Source of the DNA: Campylorhamphus procurvoides
Lineage: Eukaryota; Chordata; Aves; Passeriformes; Dendrocolaptidae
Assembly (NCBI GenBank): GCA_013396655.1
Contig: WBMV01006289.1
Coordinates: forward strand, 3,952,342-4,016,341
Direction of reading: 5' to 3'
Length of the DNA: 64,000 bases
Shown: in pieces, positions 23,740-38,159 of the stretch
Layout: each line of letters opens with the position of its first letter
Position numbering within the stretch: the first letter of the stretch is position 1
Notes under the pieces: generated by a model
Databases searched by the model: none
Told to the model about the DNA's origin: nothing
What the model saw: only the letters and a program-made list of their open reading frames with translations
Position numbers and translations under genes: made by a program

Positions 23740-26700
23740 TGTTAAAGTGGGGAGCAGTTACCTGGAGCTCACCTAAGATGCTGAGGTATTTGTTTATTAT
23801 TATTTTCCTCTTAAATCAAAAGAAGAAATAGGTTGTGTGAATCGGGTGTGATGAGCCAGTTCAGTGGATCTAGCTCCATGCAGGAGTAGTGTCTCAGTAC
23901 TGAAAGTTTGGCTGGAATTTAAAAAACACTAGGGGACTGTAAGCTTAAATAGATAAACATTGTTTATTCCTGTGACTGACTGAGATAATGACTGTTTGTC
24001 TGCTACCGAGTTAAGAAAAATTCAGGGCAACAACTGACTCACTACTTCTGATAAACTGACTGGAAGAATTTGTAAAGATAGACTATTACCTTTTATTTAT
24101 TTATTTACTTTTTTACCAACCAGTGATCATTCAAATACTATGAAAAGAGTTGCCTGAACTTATCTAAATAAGCAAGTAATTACACCTGCTTTTAAAAGAC
24201 ACTGCTGCAGAAAAGCTCCAGATAGAGAAACATCACAGTAGATTTGTCCTATTATTGTGCTTTTCTTTGGACACTTGCTGTTTGCCATTATGGAGATGAA
24301 GCACTTGGTTAAATAGGCCTTTTCTCTGATCTGGTCTGCTCTCACTTAAGCTATGGGGAAAAAAAAATATTTACTGGCAAAGGTATTAATATTTCTTCAT
24401 TATAAATAATTTTATTTTTTTAAAAATATCAGAATTCTCAAAGTGGCCTCATAGTACTTTGTAAATTTTTACTTTGATTTAAAGACTACCATTAGACTCC
24501 TTAACATTTTAAATGACTAAGAAGACAAATCCAAATGAAAAGAAAGAGAACATGAGAAACTCCAAAGCTTTTCTTATGGAGAGCAGAGTGGCTAAAAAGT
24601 AGAGAGATTGATTTCTTCCTGCCAACTTTAAATGCTGATACATACAATGGGACATAAACCTGAAAAGTTCAGACTATAAAATGAAGTGATTCCAGAGAGA
24701 AAATTAACCAAATGAGGAGTATTGGTCTTGGGGATGATCAAAGTGAATGTTTCATCATGGGCCTATATAATTGAGAAGCAGTGGCATATTCCTAAGGTAC
24801 CCCAAGGGTTACAATGAATCTAATTCAGTGTTCATGGGATTCACACCCACATTTGTTGGAATTTTTGAAGATTAAAGTTTGTACATGTCAGAGGCAAAGA
24901 TATCCTATTTGGTTTTCTTTCTCAGAAGGCGAAATTACTTCCTCAAACACCTCCAGCAAAATGAGGTGAATTTGTAGACCATCTTTTAAAGAAAGGGGGT
25001 GTTACAATAGTGGTAGTTCTAATAGTCAAATTAGCAGTCTATCATATTATAAATCTGTGTAGTTCTGGGATTTAGTTATGTATGGAAGCTCACAAAGTTT
25101 TCTTATTCTTCCATGGAACTTAGCATAAAGATTTTGGTATTTTGCTCTTTTTAAAACACAAACATTTATTTATTGAAGGTTATTTACATTTATACTCAAG
25201 TGCTTCTCCTCCCTACAAGGACGCAGAATGGCTCCTTTAAATATTAAACATTCATTTACTGAACATTTGCATCATGAAATCTGAACCGATTAATACATTT
25301 TACTGAACTGTATCCTACATGTCTGATTTCTTTAATATTGAGCAGAAGAGCTGCTTCATTCTACCTGAAATTTTGCAATTCAGACCTTTATTTTTTTTTC
25401 GAGTGTAAGAAAACTTTGATTTCTGATTCATTAACTGTATAAATCTCATTTTGTCCTTATTCATTGTTTGTACCTAAGTTTTTTCCTAGATATTTGAAGT
25501 GCAGCTTCAGTTTTCATAAAAGTCAAGTGGAAATATGACTTGAACTTCAAAAGAGCTGAGAGTAAACTCTTAAACAAGTAAAGTATTAAGTAAATATGTA
25601 CTTTAAATGCCATACAAATTCCATTTGTTTTCTCTTACTATTGCAAAGACTTCTCCCCTGTGGATAAATATTTTTTATATAAGATTAATTTAAGCCAATT
25701 AAAATACAGTTTGAGTATTCAAGTTCTATCAGACTTGAAGCAAAAATTTACATTTTCTTATCGAGCTAAAGCTTAAAAAGTTACCTAGGCACTCAGGATT
25801 TTTTTTTGTCTTTTTATTTTTTTTTTCAAACTGCAGTTTTATTTAGTCATGTCTGTAAGTGTACATAAAATTTCGCAATAAGGCATATGGGTTCTTTCAA
25901 GGTTAATTTTTATTTTGCTGCCTCAGCCTAAGAGTTATTAACAAAACATTTTCCCAGTACTCAGAGCAGCTCTTCAGACCCCTACAATCCTGAAAAACTC
26001 TCTTCAATTTGTAACAGATTCTGGAAATATTTGAAGGGTTTCTTCGTATTTAAAAAACAGATTGTCCATGTATGGTTCTCCATTGCACATATGTCTCAGC
26101 TAAACCAGAGAGATCAGGGAAATCTCTTTGGATTGAGATTATGGTGCAGTTATCAATCCCTCTCATTTTTGTAGGGCTTCAACATCAACTCCTGATGGAG
26201 TATGACTGTTAGTAGGTGAATGATTTTCAGATACGCAGTTTACTTAGACTTGAGATAAAAAACATGTGGTAGAGGTTGCCCTAGACCTTTCCCTGATGAG
26301 TCACTGTGATTCTCACCGTTTTTAGGAATGGTTTCACAGGGTGAGTTTGATTGACATGTTGATGTCAGGTCCTGTATGTTTACAGCTACTGAGGAGGATT
26401 GAAATGAGAAACTACTTGCAGACTTCTAGAACTCTCTCTGTGGTCCTGGGCTAATTTTACATTCTCAACACTGCAGGGCAGAGTGGTAGGCCTGAGTGGG
26501 AAGGGTGGATTGGTTGCCCTCAGTATTTTCACAACAGCCAACCTGAACAAGATGCTTGAATATCTCCTTCTGAGAAGGGTATGATACAGTGCCTCTGAAC
26601 CCTCTCAATGGACACAGCAATACTTGAAGATTCACACTTATGGGCACATAAATGCATGGGGATCTGCCATTGAATCCTACTTCCATGTTCATGTCACCCT

Positions 26701-29700
26701 CCAGCTCTGTGATCAAACCAATACTCTGATGATAAATTGCTTCTGATCTAGGTGAAATTCCTATCTTCATGATCAACACTGAACTGTATGGCTAAAGCTT
26801 AGTTCTGAATGTTCTTTATAGTACTGCTGTTGAAGCATTTGAAATACTATGGGTGGCTGTAGGAGTGACCTTCAGTGATCCTATTTCCCTCCCTTATTAT
26901 TGGTTTAGTGCTCAGGCACTTTCTCATTTTTTCCTTCCCACTGTGCTTCTCATGCCTATCACACTGTTGGCTATTATATGAATTGCTCTGATTGCACTAG
27001 TCACTAATTAGCTCAGGTTTAACTATAAACAAATAGTGGATTTTTTTTCCTGAAGTATCTTTAAAAGTAATATCTTTGATAAAACTAAAATCTTTCTAAC
27101 ATGTACACTACTAAGAAGGGAAACCATTGTAATGACCAATAATTCTCCTTTCCTCATTAATGAAATATTTTCCATTATATAACAATGAATCAACAGCCAC
27201 ACCTTGCAGATATAATCACATTGTAGAAAGGGGAGGTTTGCAGCCATAGTCCAATAGTAAAAGTAGAACAAGTATTTTCTCTGGTGCTGGGTGACCTTTA
27301 TTTGCCCTAATGGAACATGTTCCTTATGCTTTCTTGAAGGTAATATCTGAAACAGCTCAGACTGTAGAACATCTCATTATTTGCTCCCTAAGGAAGAGGA
27401 GAGATCAGATCATTTTGTGGTTGGGCATTGTCTTTTCTGGGTGGGTTTGCTTTAGCATTACAGCTCACAATAATACTTATTTCTGCCATGGATTTCTTGA
27501 CTGTTCCTCACTATCTTCATTTGGTTCCCATTCCTGGAGCATTCTCAGAGGGATTTCTTCTCAGTGACACTAGCCCAGAAGGTGAGAGCAGGGATGTCCA
27601 GTAATGGCAGTTCCTGTCAGCAGTAGATTGGTGTTAGTCTGAGGTGTGTGCTGTGTGGACACTGGTCACTTAGCAGCAATGATTTAAATCTACAGGTCAG
27701 CTCCCATTTCACAGCACTGTTTCGCAGTTCAGACATGACTGCTCCATGAAGTATGAAGTTCTATTTTTATTCTTTTTTTTTAGTTCCTGTCAGGTACAAT
27801 TGAAGACAGACTAAAAGTCAATCTTGCTATAATATCAGTGAAGTTAGTTTTGAAATAGAAGGCTTCTTGGGGAAGTGGAAACCCGTAACCATTACTATAA
27901 CAGACCTTCCTCTTTTCATTTACGTTAAGTGTTTTCTTTTTTGGAAATTGCATGCAAGGATGTTTATATACATCACAGGATGCATTCCATGTGTATCTAT
28001 GTGACTTCATTTGCAGACTCTTTCATCTCATGAGTGGTATGTATACACCACATGAAATGGGAAATGCTAGTAACTAATGGGCATTTCTATGGAATAGCAG
28101 AATAAATAGGTACATAAAACTTTGCAGTGGTTACTGCTGCCTTTCAGCTGTAGTGACTCACTGGGGTACACTTTCAGAGAGAAATGTGGGGTCCGTGAGT
28201 AAGCACACAAAATCTTTATGTTTGTTGAATTACCAAGGCATTGTCGTATTTGGAATAGGTCTGGTTGGTGTGGAGTCTGTGAACAATGTATGCATATGCA
28301 TATATATGCCTTTATAGAGAAAGCATTCTTGATGAAGCTTACTTTTTGAAATTTCCTAGTATGGCAGATATGTCACACAGCTACATTTTTAGATTTATTC
28401 TTTTAGGTACTGAACTGGTACTTCTAACACTGTTTAACATAGTTTGTTATTAACTGTCTTTATTCTGTCATTTGTTTTATTGGCATCTGCATTCCTAATT
28501 CTGCCAGTCACAGCTCTCTTTGAAATAGTCACAATTTTCTAGCAGTTGAAAGATGTGTTTTAGAGCAATACTCAATTATGTATTTTCAAATAATAATTAG
28601 AAAATAACCTTAAAGGACATGTTCTTTCAAATATCAGTGATGTACCAAGAAAAATATCCACTCTCTTTCTAACATTAACAGCAGGATTCTGAAGGATCTG
28701 GGCCTGTGCAAAAGATTTTATAAGGAGTTACTTCTTTGCTCCATTCACAGAAACATAAGCAGGGTGGAAATTAGAGTGGCTTAGACTGAAAAGCAGAGTG
28801 GCAGCAGGCACGGTTTACAATATGTTTAATTGTGTACAGCGGGGAAAAAAGAAGGCACAGATAAAATATCTGTATCTGTAGTGCAAAATTATTATTTTTA
28901 ATATTTTCTTACATAAAAGACCGTCAGTGGTGATTTAGTTTATATGTAAACTAGGATGAGTGGAGAAAAACCATTGTGTGTTTACATGAATATCAAACTA
29001 CTTGTGTTAACTTTCTTTAGTTGAACAGAGTCTTCATGAAGTCTAACTGCAAAGGGCTCCCTTAGTAAGCAGTATTCCTGCTCCATTTTCAAGATTTGTA
29101 GGTATTTTGAAATTTCCATAGAGATAAAAAAAGCTAAAGACAGTAGCTGAAATAAATTAAAAGAAATATAATAGAAAAATTCAGATTATGTTGAAGAGCC
29201 TTAAACATCACAGCTGCACTTCTAATGCAGTTGTTGCTATCAAAAGTGGCTTCTTTTTCTGATGCATGGCATCTTTTGATATGTAATTTCATTGTGGCTC
29301 TTTCTGTGACTGCTTGTCATTTGCTTATTTATTACAAGCTCTTTCCATTACAATTGAAATCTGTTTTAAAAATCATGCTTTTGTTAACAAGAACATTTGA
29401 GGGAAAAATGATTTAAAATTGTGTGAATGTATTCCAAATAAATGCTATGTGAGAACCTAATTCTAATAAATTTTACATTTTAAGCTCAGAAGAAGGAAGA
29501 GTTAGACTGGGGCAGCGAAAGGGATGTGTTAGAATTGTATATGCTACAGTGATTGGTGTTTTTCAGGAGGAAAAAAGTCACACTTAAATATGATTGAAAG
29601 ACAAAGGAAAAATTATTTGTAAATGCAATTTGTAGCTGTTTCTATTTTCACTTCATTCACTCCCTGTTATGTTCACTTTTAAGGGGAATATCACATGATA

Positions 29701-30100
29701 ATACTTGAAAGATACTGTTGTTGCTACAAATAACCATTTGCAACACAGCAACACCATTGACACTGTGCTTGGCCTGCACATACTGGTTCTGTACTGCTTG
29801 CTTCCAATCTGGCCATAAACAGGGACATCTGCAAGCAGAGGTTGACATGATAAAGAATGTAGCTGGGCATTAATTGAGAGAAAAACAATGTCCTGATATG
29901 ACAGCATTTTAGGTGATCACTGTGGTTCAAGAAATGCAACAAGTGATAGGACCCATTCAGTGGTATTCATGTAGGATTGTACAAGGTTTCTCCCTTTTGA
30001 GCAGCAGTTATTATTTGTTTTGCTTAGAAACTTTAAATTCTTGCTAAATTGTTTTTTTTAAAGAGCCAGAGATTAACATTTAGTAATGGTGTTTGATATT
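23740..30100. other. AT-rich unique non-coding DNA
   Basis: No supported gene. A moderately GC-richer patch at 26460-26780 contains a 104-codon minus-strand open frame with no family resemblance that I can see. Homopolymer T runs occur around 25798-25826. Everything else is unique AT-rich sequence. Confidence 0.6.
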
Positions 30101-30132
30101 TATTATGAATGTATCTGGGTGTTCTTACTGCA

Positions 30133-30154
30133 GTTTACTTATTAATAAGTAAAC
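30133..30154. repeat. Perfect 22-bp palindrome
   Basis: The left half gtttacttatt (30133-30143) is followed immediately by its exact reverse complement aataagtaaac (30144-30154). The flanking a/a pair breaks the symmetry. It resembles a back-to-back pair of GTTTAC / GTAAAC blocks, a core accepted by forkhead (FOX) proteins (GTAAACA), so a paired FOX-type site is possible. That role is inference only. Confidence 0.9.
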
Positions 30155-31019
30155 ATACTTACAATACATACTTCCAATGTTGGTTTTTGGGATTTATTTG
30201 TCTTGAATGATGTGGACTAGGAAAAAAATGTGTTCCTTACTGGATGCCTGTGTAGCTCATGGTGTCTCATCACTAATTTTCTTACTTTCTCAAGTCTGAT
30301 GTGAGATTCTGGAGTTTGATGTTGTCTTTGGTCCTTTGGAAATATTTAGCAGTATTCAAAAGAGAACCCAACTATCCATAAGTCATTGATTCAATTTTAG
30401 GGACTGCTTTTTTTGTTTTCTGTTGATTTTCTTAGAATTGTTCATCGTAATGAAGCATTGTAGCTATCATTACATAAGATGAACTGAGGGAAAGATGAAT
30501 TTCTGCTGGTGCTGAAAGGTCAGCTTCATGAAAGTTTGTACTGATGAGTGTTTTTTGTTTACAGTTTTTTTAATTAATACCTACTTAAATATCAAGAATT
30601 TTGCTTAAGTGAGTTGCTGACAGCAGAAAATTGCAGAATTCTAGTGAAGTATCAATTATAAGCATTATTTGACTTCTTAATAGTGACAGTATCAAATTGT
30701 TTCAGGGTTTCCCTTCTGTTCGGTCATTATTTCTCAACGTTGTTTTGAATTCAGACAAACAAATGTACTCAAAATTTTTCACTCAAAAACCACGCTAAAC
30801 ACTTTACGGGACCAAGTTACTGCCCAGAGGGCACTTTAAAACCTGTTGAGAATGGAGTACTATGAGACCAGTTTGTATCAGCGTGCCTTTTGTTACAAAG
30901 GAATCCAGCTAGGGAATAGTCATGCCCTGTAAATGTGCTATGTGATAACTGCATGGTTTTTTCATCTGCATTTTGCTGTGGTGTCTGCAGTCTGGAGGGT
31001 AGCAGGTGAGGAAGCCTCC

Positions 31020-31500
31020 CATCATTGAGCATGAGCCAGTATGGATCCCTAGCATGTTGTTACCTCAGCCAGAGAGGTGTCAGGCCTGACCTGGCCTGTG
31101 CCACAAGAGCTGGGGAGTATCAGAGCCGCTGGTGCACAGGAGGTCCCTGTGGCCCTGCTTTTCTCTGAACAACCTCACCAATGTTCCCCACTCCAAAGGC
31201 ATGCGTTTATCCTCAGGTCCAGCCCTCAGGCACTGTCAGAGTAAGACTGTAGGTATCCGTGTCCTCAAGTCTTCCAGAGAACCCTGTGGCTGGTTTCCTG
31301 CCTTTCACTGGAGAGGGATAATGGGAACCCTTGGTATTTGCTGTGCCCATGTGAGTGCCCCTGCAGAGAGCAGTGGAGAGCAGCCTGGGATCCTGAGGGA
31401 CAGCAGAGCTGGACATTCATCTCCACTGTGGGAGGTGATTTCTTGGGGCAGCTGTCTGCTTGGCAGAGAGCCTGCTCCCCTATATAGTAATTATATAATT
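31020..31500. other. GC-richer patch, origin unknown
   Basis: Base composition rises sharply against the surroundings. A 134-codon plus-strand open frame (31132-31536) overlaps two minus-strand frames. The translation (Ser, Pro, Gly, Leu, Cys) shows no domain I recognise, and it starts and stops without splice or promoter context. A cctatatag sequence near 31480 is TATA-like but nothing follows it that looks like a gene. It could be an old, diverged mobile element or a conserved non-coding element. Confidence 0.35.
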
Positions 31501-34500
31501 CTCCCCTCACCTCCCATACACATTTCACTATCTTGATTGGGGGTTTTTTGTGTATGTGTGCTTTTTCGTTTTGTTTTGGTTTTCTAAGCTATCATTTGCA
31601 CCCCTGGATAATTATAGGACCTGGGTAGCTACCACCAAAGGGTACAATTCAATTTAAAGAAAAAAATATGTTCAGGCTCCTACGTTGCAGATGGCCATGC
31701 TGGGCTGCTGAAGGCCTCTATGGCATTATGTGGGCTACTCTCGACTGGAAGCCAAACATTGTTACTGATTTGAGACCTAAATGATTATTTAAATTTAGAC
31801 TGAGGAAGAGATTAATTTTTCTTTAAAGTATGCTGTCAGAATTACTGCAGGTTCATTCTTTTCTCTGGTGTGTCTTCTTGTTGGAGAAGACCATCTGTTT
31901 GTCTAAGGAAGTCATAAAATAATATTCAACATGAGATTTGCACTGAAATCCTGACATCTACTAACTGCAGTTATGAAAATTATCTAAATGTGCCGAATTC
32001 ATTTATATTTTAATTCTAATCCATCAGTGTCAGATAAAATAAGTTATTTCTCCTTATATTCCTGCGTGGCACCTATAATAGCTTAATGTTGTCTGGATAG
32101 TAAAATGGTAAGTTTTGAAGTCTTGCTGCTAGCCAGAGGCTTATTTTGTTGACAAGGGTGCCCAGACGAAAGCTGGTTTTAGAAATAATCAAACTTCATA
32201 TTTCTTTAGTTAGTGATTATATTTCATTTCTTTAAAATGATTTGCCTATCAGAGTTGTTGGAAGGCATATGTGAAAAGAATATGAATTAAGGATAAAGCT
32301 GAAGCAGGTAAAAAGTTCTGAATATGAGGACAGTGATGAGACTTGAGAAGAAACAGATTCTGTTGGCTAATCCAATTGAGACAGTTTCCTTTTTATGTTG
32401 CAAAATTGGTAAAATACCTGGAAAATTAACAAAGAAATTGCATGCTTCTAATTTGACTCATCCCATTCAATCTGTGATTGCACTTTCTTTCGAAAAGTCC
32501 TGTCTTTCTTTGCAAAGATAGACTACCAATCTTTAAAAATACATGTCTCAGATACATAGCTTTGTAAGGCACCCCTAGACTTTATCTTAAGTGCTTCTTA
32601 AGGAGTTTGTTTCATGCAGACTTTCTGTGACCTTTAAGGAAGATGTCTCTCTGTTACTGTCAGGGAGGTACTTTTCGAATAATCTAAGTTGTCTCCTTTT
32701 AGAAAGAGTTAAACATCAGAAAAGTGTGTCCTTCACATCCTCTTAAGATTTTAATATCTAGACAAATCATGATATCCTCCTGTTTTCCACAGGGGTTTGT
32801 ATGGTAATTTCTTTTATGTAAACTTCATTTCAGGCTGTTATTTCACTAACTTTTGTGCTTTTATGTTTTTAACTCCTTTGCTATGTATGGCATTCTTAAA
32901 TCTATTGGTAATCAGAGTCTTTTGTCCCTGCCAAATAGCAAGAGACATGTACTGTTACACTTTTGCATGTAATGAAACATCGGAATCTGAAGTCAGGTTT
33001 CTAGAAACGGTAGTCTGCAGAGTTTGTCTACCTCTTTAAATAATATCTTCATGCCTTGAAACTAATTTTGCCTTGAACACACCACAGAATATGCTGTATG
33101 TTTCTGCATAGAAGAAGAAACAAAAAATGACAAAAATAAAGTCCATAGTCTGTTACTTGTAAAAGTCTGTCTTTTAAATGTTTTCTTATGTAGCAAAGTG
33201 AAAATTGACCATTTTATTGCCACATAAATGGCAGCTACAATTAACCATTTCTGGATCATAACCCTTTTTAAATCTCCCATTTTAACTCTCAATTATTTTT
33301 ACTATTCAAGACTTGTCTCCTCCAAAGGGCATTGATCTCATTATCAGCCTAAATACCTTTGAAGATGTGGGCTAAAGGGATTTTATAGTTTACAAAACCA
33401 CTTGAGCATATTTGCAACAACCTGGCCATTTTGGGCTAAGCTGGCTATGAATTAGGCCTTCAGCAGCTTGCAAGGAGTCATGAATAAACAGGCATGAAGT
33501 GATGAACAGGGAGACAAAAGAATCCTGCCCTGTTTCATGTCTGTTTTTGATCTGCTATTGACAGAACAAAGGAATGTATTGTAACTGTATCCTCTTTTAG
33601 ACAAAAAAAGGAAATATGATGGCTACATCACACAGATTAATTCAAAACCTTTTAATGGGTGAATATCTTTGTTTCTATTGCTTCAGACTCAGGTGTTTTC
33701 TTCATAATGCCAAAGGCTTTATACAGCGTTGTTTTTATAAAATATTCAATGGCAAATCCTTCAATCTGAAAGCTTGATTTTTAGCGGACTGTTTATTCCA
33801 TTTCATTAATTTGCAGTGTGCAAAGCAAGAGGTTCTGACTTCTGTTTTACAAGAGAAAAGTGAAGTATGTTTTATCTGTTCGTATGCTAAGCTTCTTTTC
33901 TTCTTTTATCTCTTTACTGAAAGTAATACAGCTATTCTTGCAATAAAATAACCTTGTATTAGTGGAAAGCAAGTGTGGCAAGAAGCTTTGTTCTGAGGTT
34001 CTGAAAATAAGATTGATTTTCTGTAATTGCTAATTGCTATGAGCATACTGATGCTCTTCAAATAAATAGAGTTAACCTAGAAAAAAGAATATGATGAATT
34101 CACAGTTTTTTAACATTTATCTTCTGGTTTTTGTGTGCATGAGCAAAGACTTGTTTTCCATGGATGTAAGCAAGTCTGATAGCAAGACTTTGAGAGAGAC
34201 AGATTTGCAGGGTGTTGTGTCATAGCATGGTCTGCCAGTCATCCTGGTCAGTGCAATTGCCCCTCTTCTATGAAAGATCTGTGTCTCCTTTTAAGATGGA
34301 CTTGGGACTATGTCAGGGCACACAGCTGGTTTGGGTTTAGAATGACCTAAACCCTGGCTTTGATTTTGTTTTCTATTCCACCAAGGAACAGTAAATTTGG
34401 TAGTTTCATGCATATTCTGACAACCACCTCTCAAATGTTTTTCTACACTGTTGTCTTGATGAATTAAAGGAGCTTATTCTAAAAACCTGCAAAACAAATG

Positions 34501-34701
34501 CTACTCTCCTTTAAGGCTGAAAAGAAGTTTTACAATGCCATGACAGTCAGAAAATAATACCAACAGAAACAGAGCTTAATTGTTGAGAGATTTGACAGTG
34601 GGGTGTTGTTTCTTATCACAGTCATTATAACTTTATCCTCTCTCCCTCTTATGCTCTATAGAGTGAAGCTCACCCACTGCTTAAATTCCATTACTGAATA
34701 G

Positions 34702-34723
34702 TATATTCATATATATGAATATA
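34702..34723. repeat. Perfect 22-bp AT palindrome
   Basis: tatattcatat (34702-34712) is followed by its exact reverse complement atatgaatata. It is embedded in a TATA/ATAATATA-rich stretch that continues to about 34738. Cruciform extrusion is plausible, but such palindromes arise easily in AT-rich DNA. Confidence 0.9.
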
Positions 34724-36676
34724 TAATATAATATAATCTTTTCTGAAAGGTAAAATAAGTATCCTGTCTATTTCTTGGTCTACTTTTTATGCACGGTTAC
34801 AAAAACCAAAATCATATGAAATAATTATTTCTTCTGTCAAACATCAGAACATCATTCTTAGCTATGCCATGCAAATAATTTTGAGAATAGCTGATTAATC
34901 AGTTTGATCTTTGCATTCCCTGAAAAGAAATACTAATTTCCATTTCATTACCTGATGCTTTGTTTCTATTCAAGAGTCAAACATCAGGATATGAGGTCCT
35001 TGTCTAGGCCATTTTGGGGTTTTCTTGGGTTAGTTTGTCCCTATTTCAGTGTATGTTTCTTCTACCTGTGCTCCATATTCCTAAAGAAGTTAAGCAATCC
35101 CCAAACTGCAGTGAATTATTCTATTAAAAAACCTCAGTAACCAGAGTGGCTTTATTTATACCTACTGTAAGCTTCTTTTCTTTGTCTGGTTTTGCAGAGA
35201 GAAATACCTACATTGTGTCTAGAAAAGATTTTCAAATACTGTGCTATTCACCAGATACTTAGGGACAGTACATTTAGAACTAGGGTGGGTAATGTATATA
35301 CTTTTCTATCTGCTTCTGACACTGTCTGTTCAGTCAGTGGTCATGGCAAGAAATAGCTTGGATAGTAAAAACCAGGGTTTTGTATAATACCTATAGATGA
35401 AGAAAGACACTTTCCTTGCCATTTTAGAATCCATTTTCTCTTGTATATGCAGCAAGGGAGGGTGTTTCTTCAAGTGAGAAATATTCCACTTCAAAAGTGA
35501 GGTAGTATGGGAATCTGAATTGGTATTGTATTATTTTAGTTCATTATTTATGCATATCTACTTAAAGAAAATATAAATTCTTTTACCTAAATAACAAAAG
35601 AATAAATAAAAATTAACAAAGGAAAAGTTCTAGAAATGGCTTAAATTCATGTTATAAACAGCCTGTGTACTTTACTCTGCAATATTAAAAACTGTTTTAA
35701 TTTTTCAAGTCCTACAGGGCTAGGATTTACAAACATTTATCTGTGCTATTGGCACTATCTCAGTCCTTTGATAACCTCTCCAAATAAAAAGAAACACTAA
35801 TTCATATTACTTTCACATGTAGTTTTCAAGATCAAGAGAGAAGATTTCAACAGAAGGTTCCTTAAGTGCTGCATATTGTGGCTTCAGGATAGTTCCTTTA
35901 GCTCTCTGTGTGTTCTGGTCTTCCTTCCTACTGTTTTGTATTCTGACTGCAAAAACTTCAAGCCAGACCAATCCTGGTGTGTCTCTGTTCAGTTTCTAGC
36001 ATGGTGAAACAGTTTTGGTTGAGGTCCTTCTCAAATTTTTTATTACCATTCAGAGGTAAAATTCTAGACCACCTGTTAAAAAGTAATTCATTCCTTAAGG
36101 TAAGGAGTTTCAACACAGATGTGCCAACAACTCAATAAAACTTGTTTGGCCCTGTATCAGACTCTTTAGCTTTCAATTTATTTACACTTTTTTGTATCAC
36201 CATTTTTTGAATTTCAGGAAGAATTTCTGTAGCAGACCATCACATTTCATTACTCTTCCTTTCACTCTACTTTCCTTCCAATGTATAACTGTTCTGCTAC
36301 TTCTTATTGAAAGAGAAACCTAAATCAGCTTTAAAACAGTGTCTGAGATTCATTATACCATCTTTGTCATAGCATCACAAAGGGTGCTGCTGTGGCTCCC
36401 GCTGAACAGTGTAGGAAAAAGTGTGTGGAAGTGGCTATCACTTATGTAGATAAAAGATGAAGTTAATGAATTGTTAAGTACTGTATTTCTTTGAGATAAA
36501 TCAGCCAAGGTCCCATTGAAATATGTCGACAAAATTATGTGAGTAAGCCTTCATAGCACAAGCCAATCTGTTGTTTGTACCAGTAAGCCTATATATCTAA
36601 CTGGAGATGTGAATTTTGTACTTTCTTCCTCCATCTCAAATCTAGTAGACTATTCTGCAATGGGATGATGATTAGG

Positions 36677-36690
36677 AAAAAAAAAAAAAA
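36677..36690 (+). repeat. A14 homopolymer
   Basis: Fourteen consecutive A bases. I looked upstream for a retroposed mRNA or SINE that would end in this tail and found none recognisable. Confidence 0.9.
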
Positions 36691-38159
36691 GGTGCATCTT
36701 GACTCTTTCAACTTTGCCTTGATATTTCACTCCCACTGAGTGCCTAAATATCGCAACTTGTTTCTAGCTCTGTAAGAACCAATGTGTTGCTAAAGAAGTT
36801 TTGTGTAAAATGTGAATTTTTAAGATTTTCTTAATGTTAGATTATATTTTTTCAGTGCAAGTCAGACCTCAGAAGGTATTCTTCTTTTTCCAGTCTTGTT
36901 TCAGCATCCAGTGATAATAATAGTAGAATCTTCTTGCTGGTGAGTTTTTTTATGAGTTTTCTTTTTCTTCAATCTGAATTAGCCAAGTACTTTCAGGTAT
37001 ACAAGCAGAACCTGCTGCTAAGCAACAAAGCTGCATTACCTGGGCAGTAATATTACACTGCACTGAATGCTGACAGAATTGGCAAATGGTCTCCGAGGAA
37101 GGGGATCAGTCACCATTCTGTTATGAAATGCAGATGGGGATTAGCAGTCTAGAGGTTTTCTGGTTTAGTAACTTTTACAGACTCTGTCTTTTCAAAATAT
37201 GCATTCCAACTGAAGTCTGGTTTATGATGGCCTTTAATATATTAAGTGTTAGGAAATCTACAGACTATCAGTTTTGGGGAATACAGGTATAATCTATCAG
37301 GCTATGAACATGTAGTTTAGTTTTTATAGCATTAGGAAAATTCTTTAGAAATGCCAAACTTGTAAACGTTGCAATTGCCTAAAAGCCAAATTTAAAATCT
37401 TTTCAGTTTAATACTCAGTGGTGTGTAGGTCAAAAATAAAGATCATTTTCAATGATAAAATTTTCCAGCTAAGGATAGCAGCATATTATTCCACAGTTGA
37501 TGGAATATCACTGAAAAGGAAGCTGAAAACCTATTCTGAGATTCGTTCTGGTAATAGGCCATTTTATGTATTTCATTACGTACTACTTTGCAACAAGTCA
37601 TATGCATTTTTCTCTTTATATATGAGGTTTCTTTAGCTTTGATATTGTGCTGGATAAACTTCAAATCCATGTCTTTGCATTCATGGATTTTTTTAGGAAC
37701 AAGTTAAAATTATGGAGATTCCACTTCTCCTTTCTGCATCCTGTTGTGTTGTGCTGGTTAATTGTCCGTAATGCCCTCAAAATAATACCCACTATAATAT
37801 CCCACTTAAATGTTTTGTTGCAGTCTAAATCTCTTTTTGGCCTTTTCACCACAGGCATAGGGAACAATTTCTTTATTTCCTCCTGAAAGTGTCATTTGGT
37901 GTGTTGGTTCAGTCATGATGTGAAAGGAAGATACATAAAGTTGAATAGAATTGAGTATCACAACACAACTGTGCTAAATACTAAATAAATTAATAAATAC
38001 TTATCATTACTTCCTTATGTCATTTCAAGTACAGTCAATACTCAGTGAAGGATGACTCATTCCAGTGGTGCTGTGTAAAACACAGAAACAACCAGTTCTA
38101 TACCTACTTGACAGTATATACCCTCTTTTTCTGAAAAAGATAAGCTTAATGTCTTCCTA

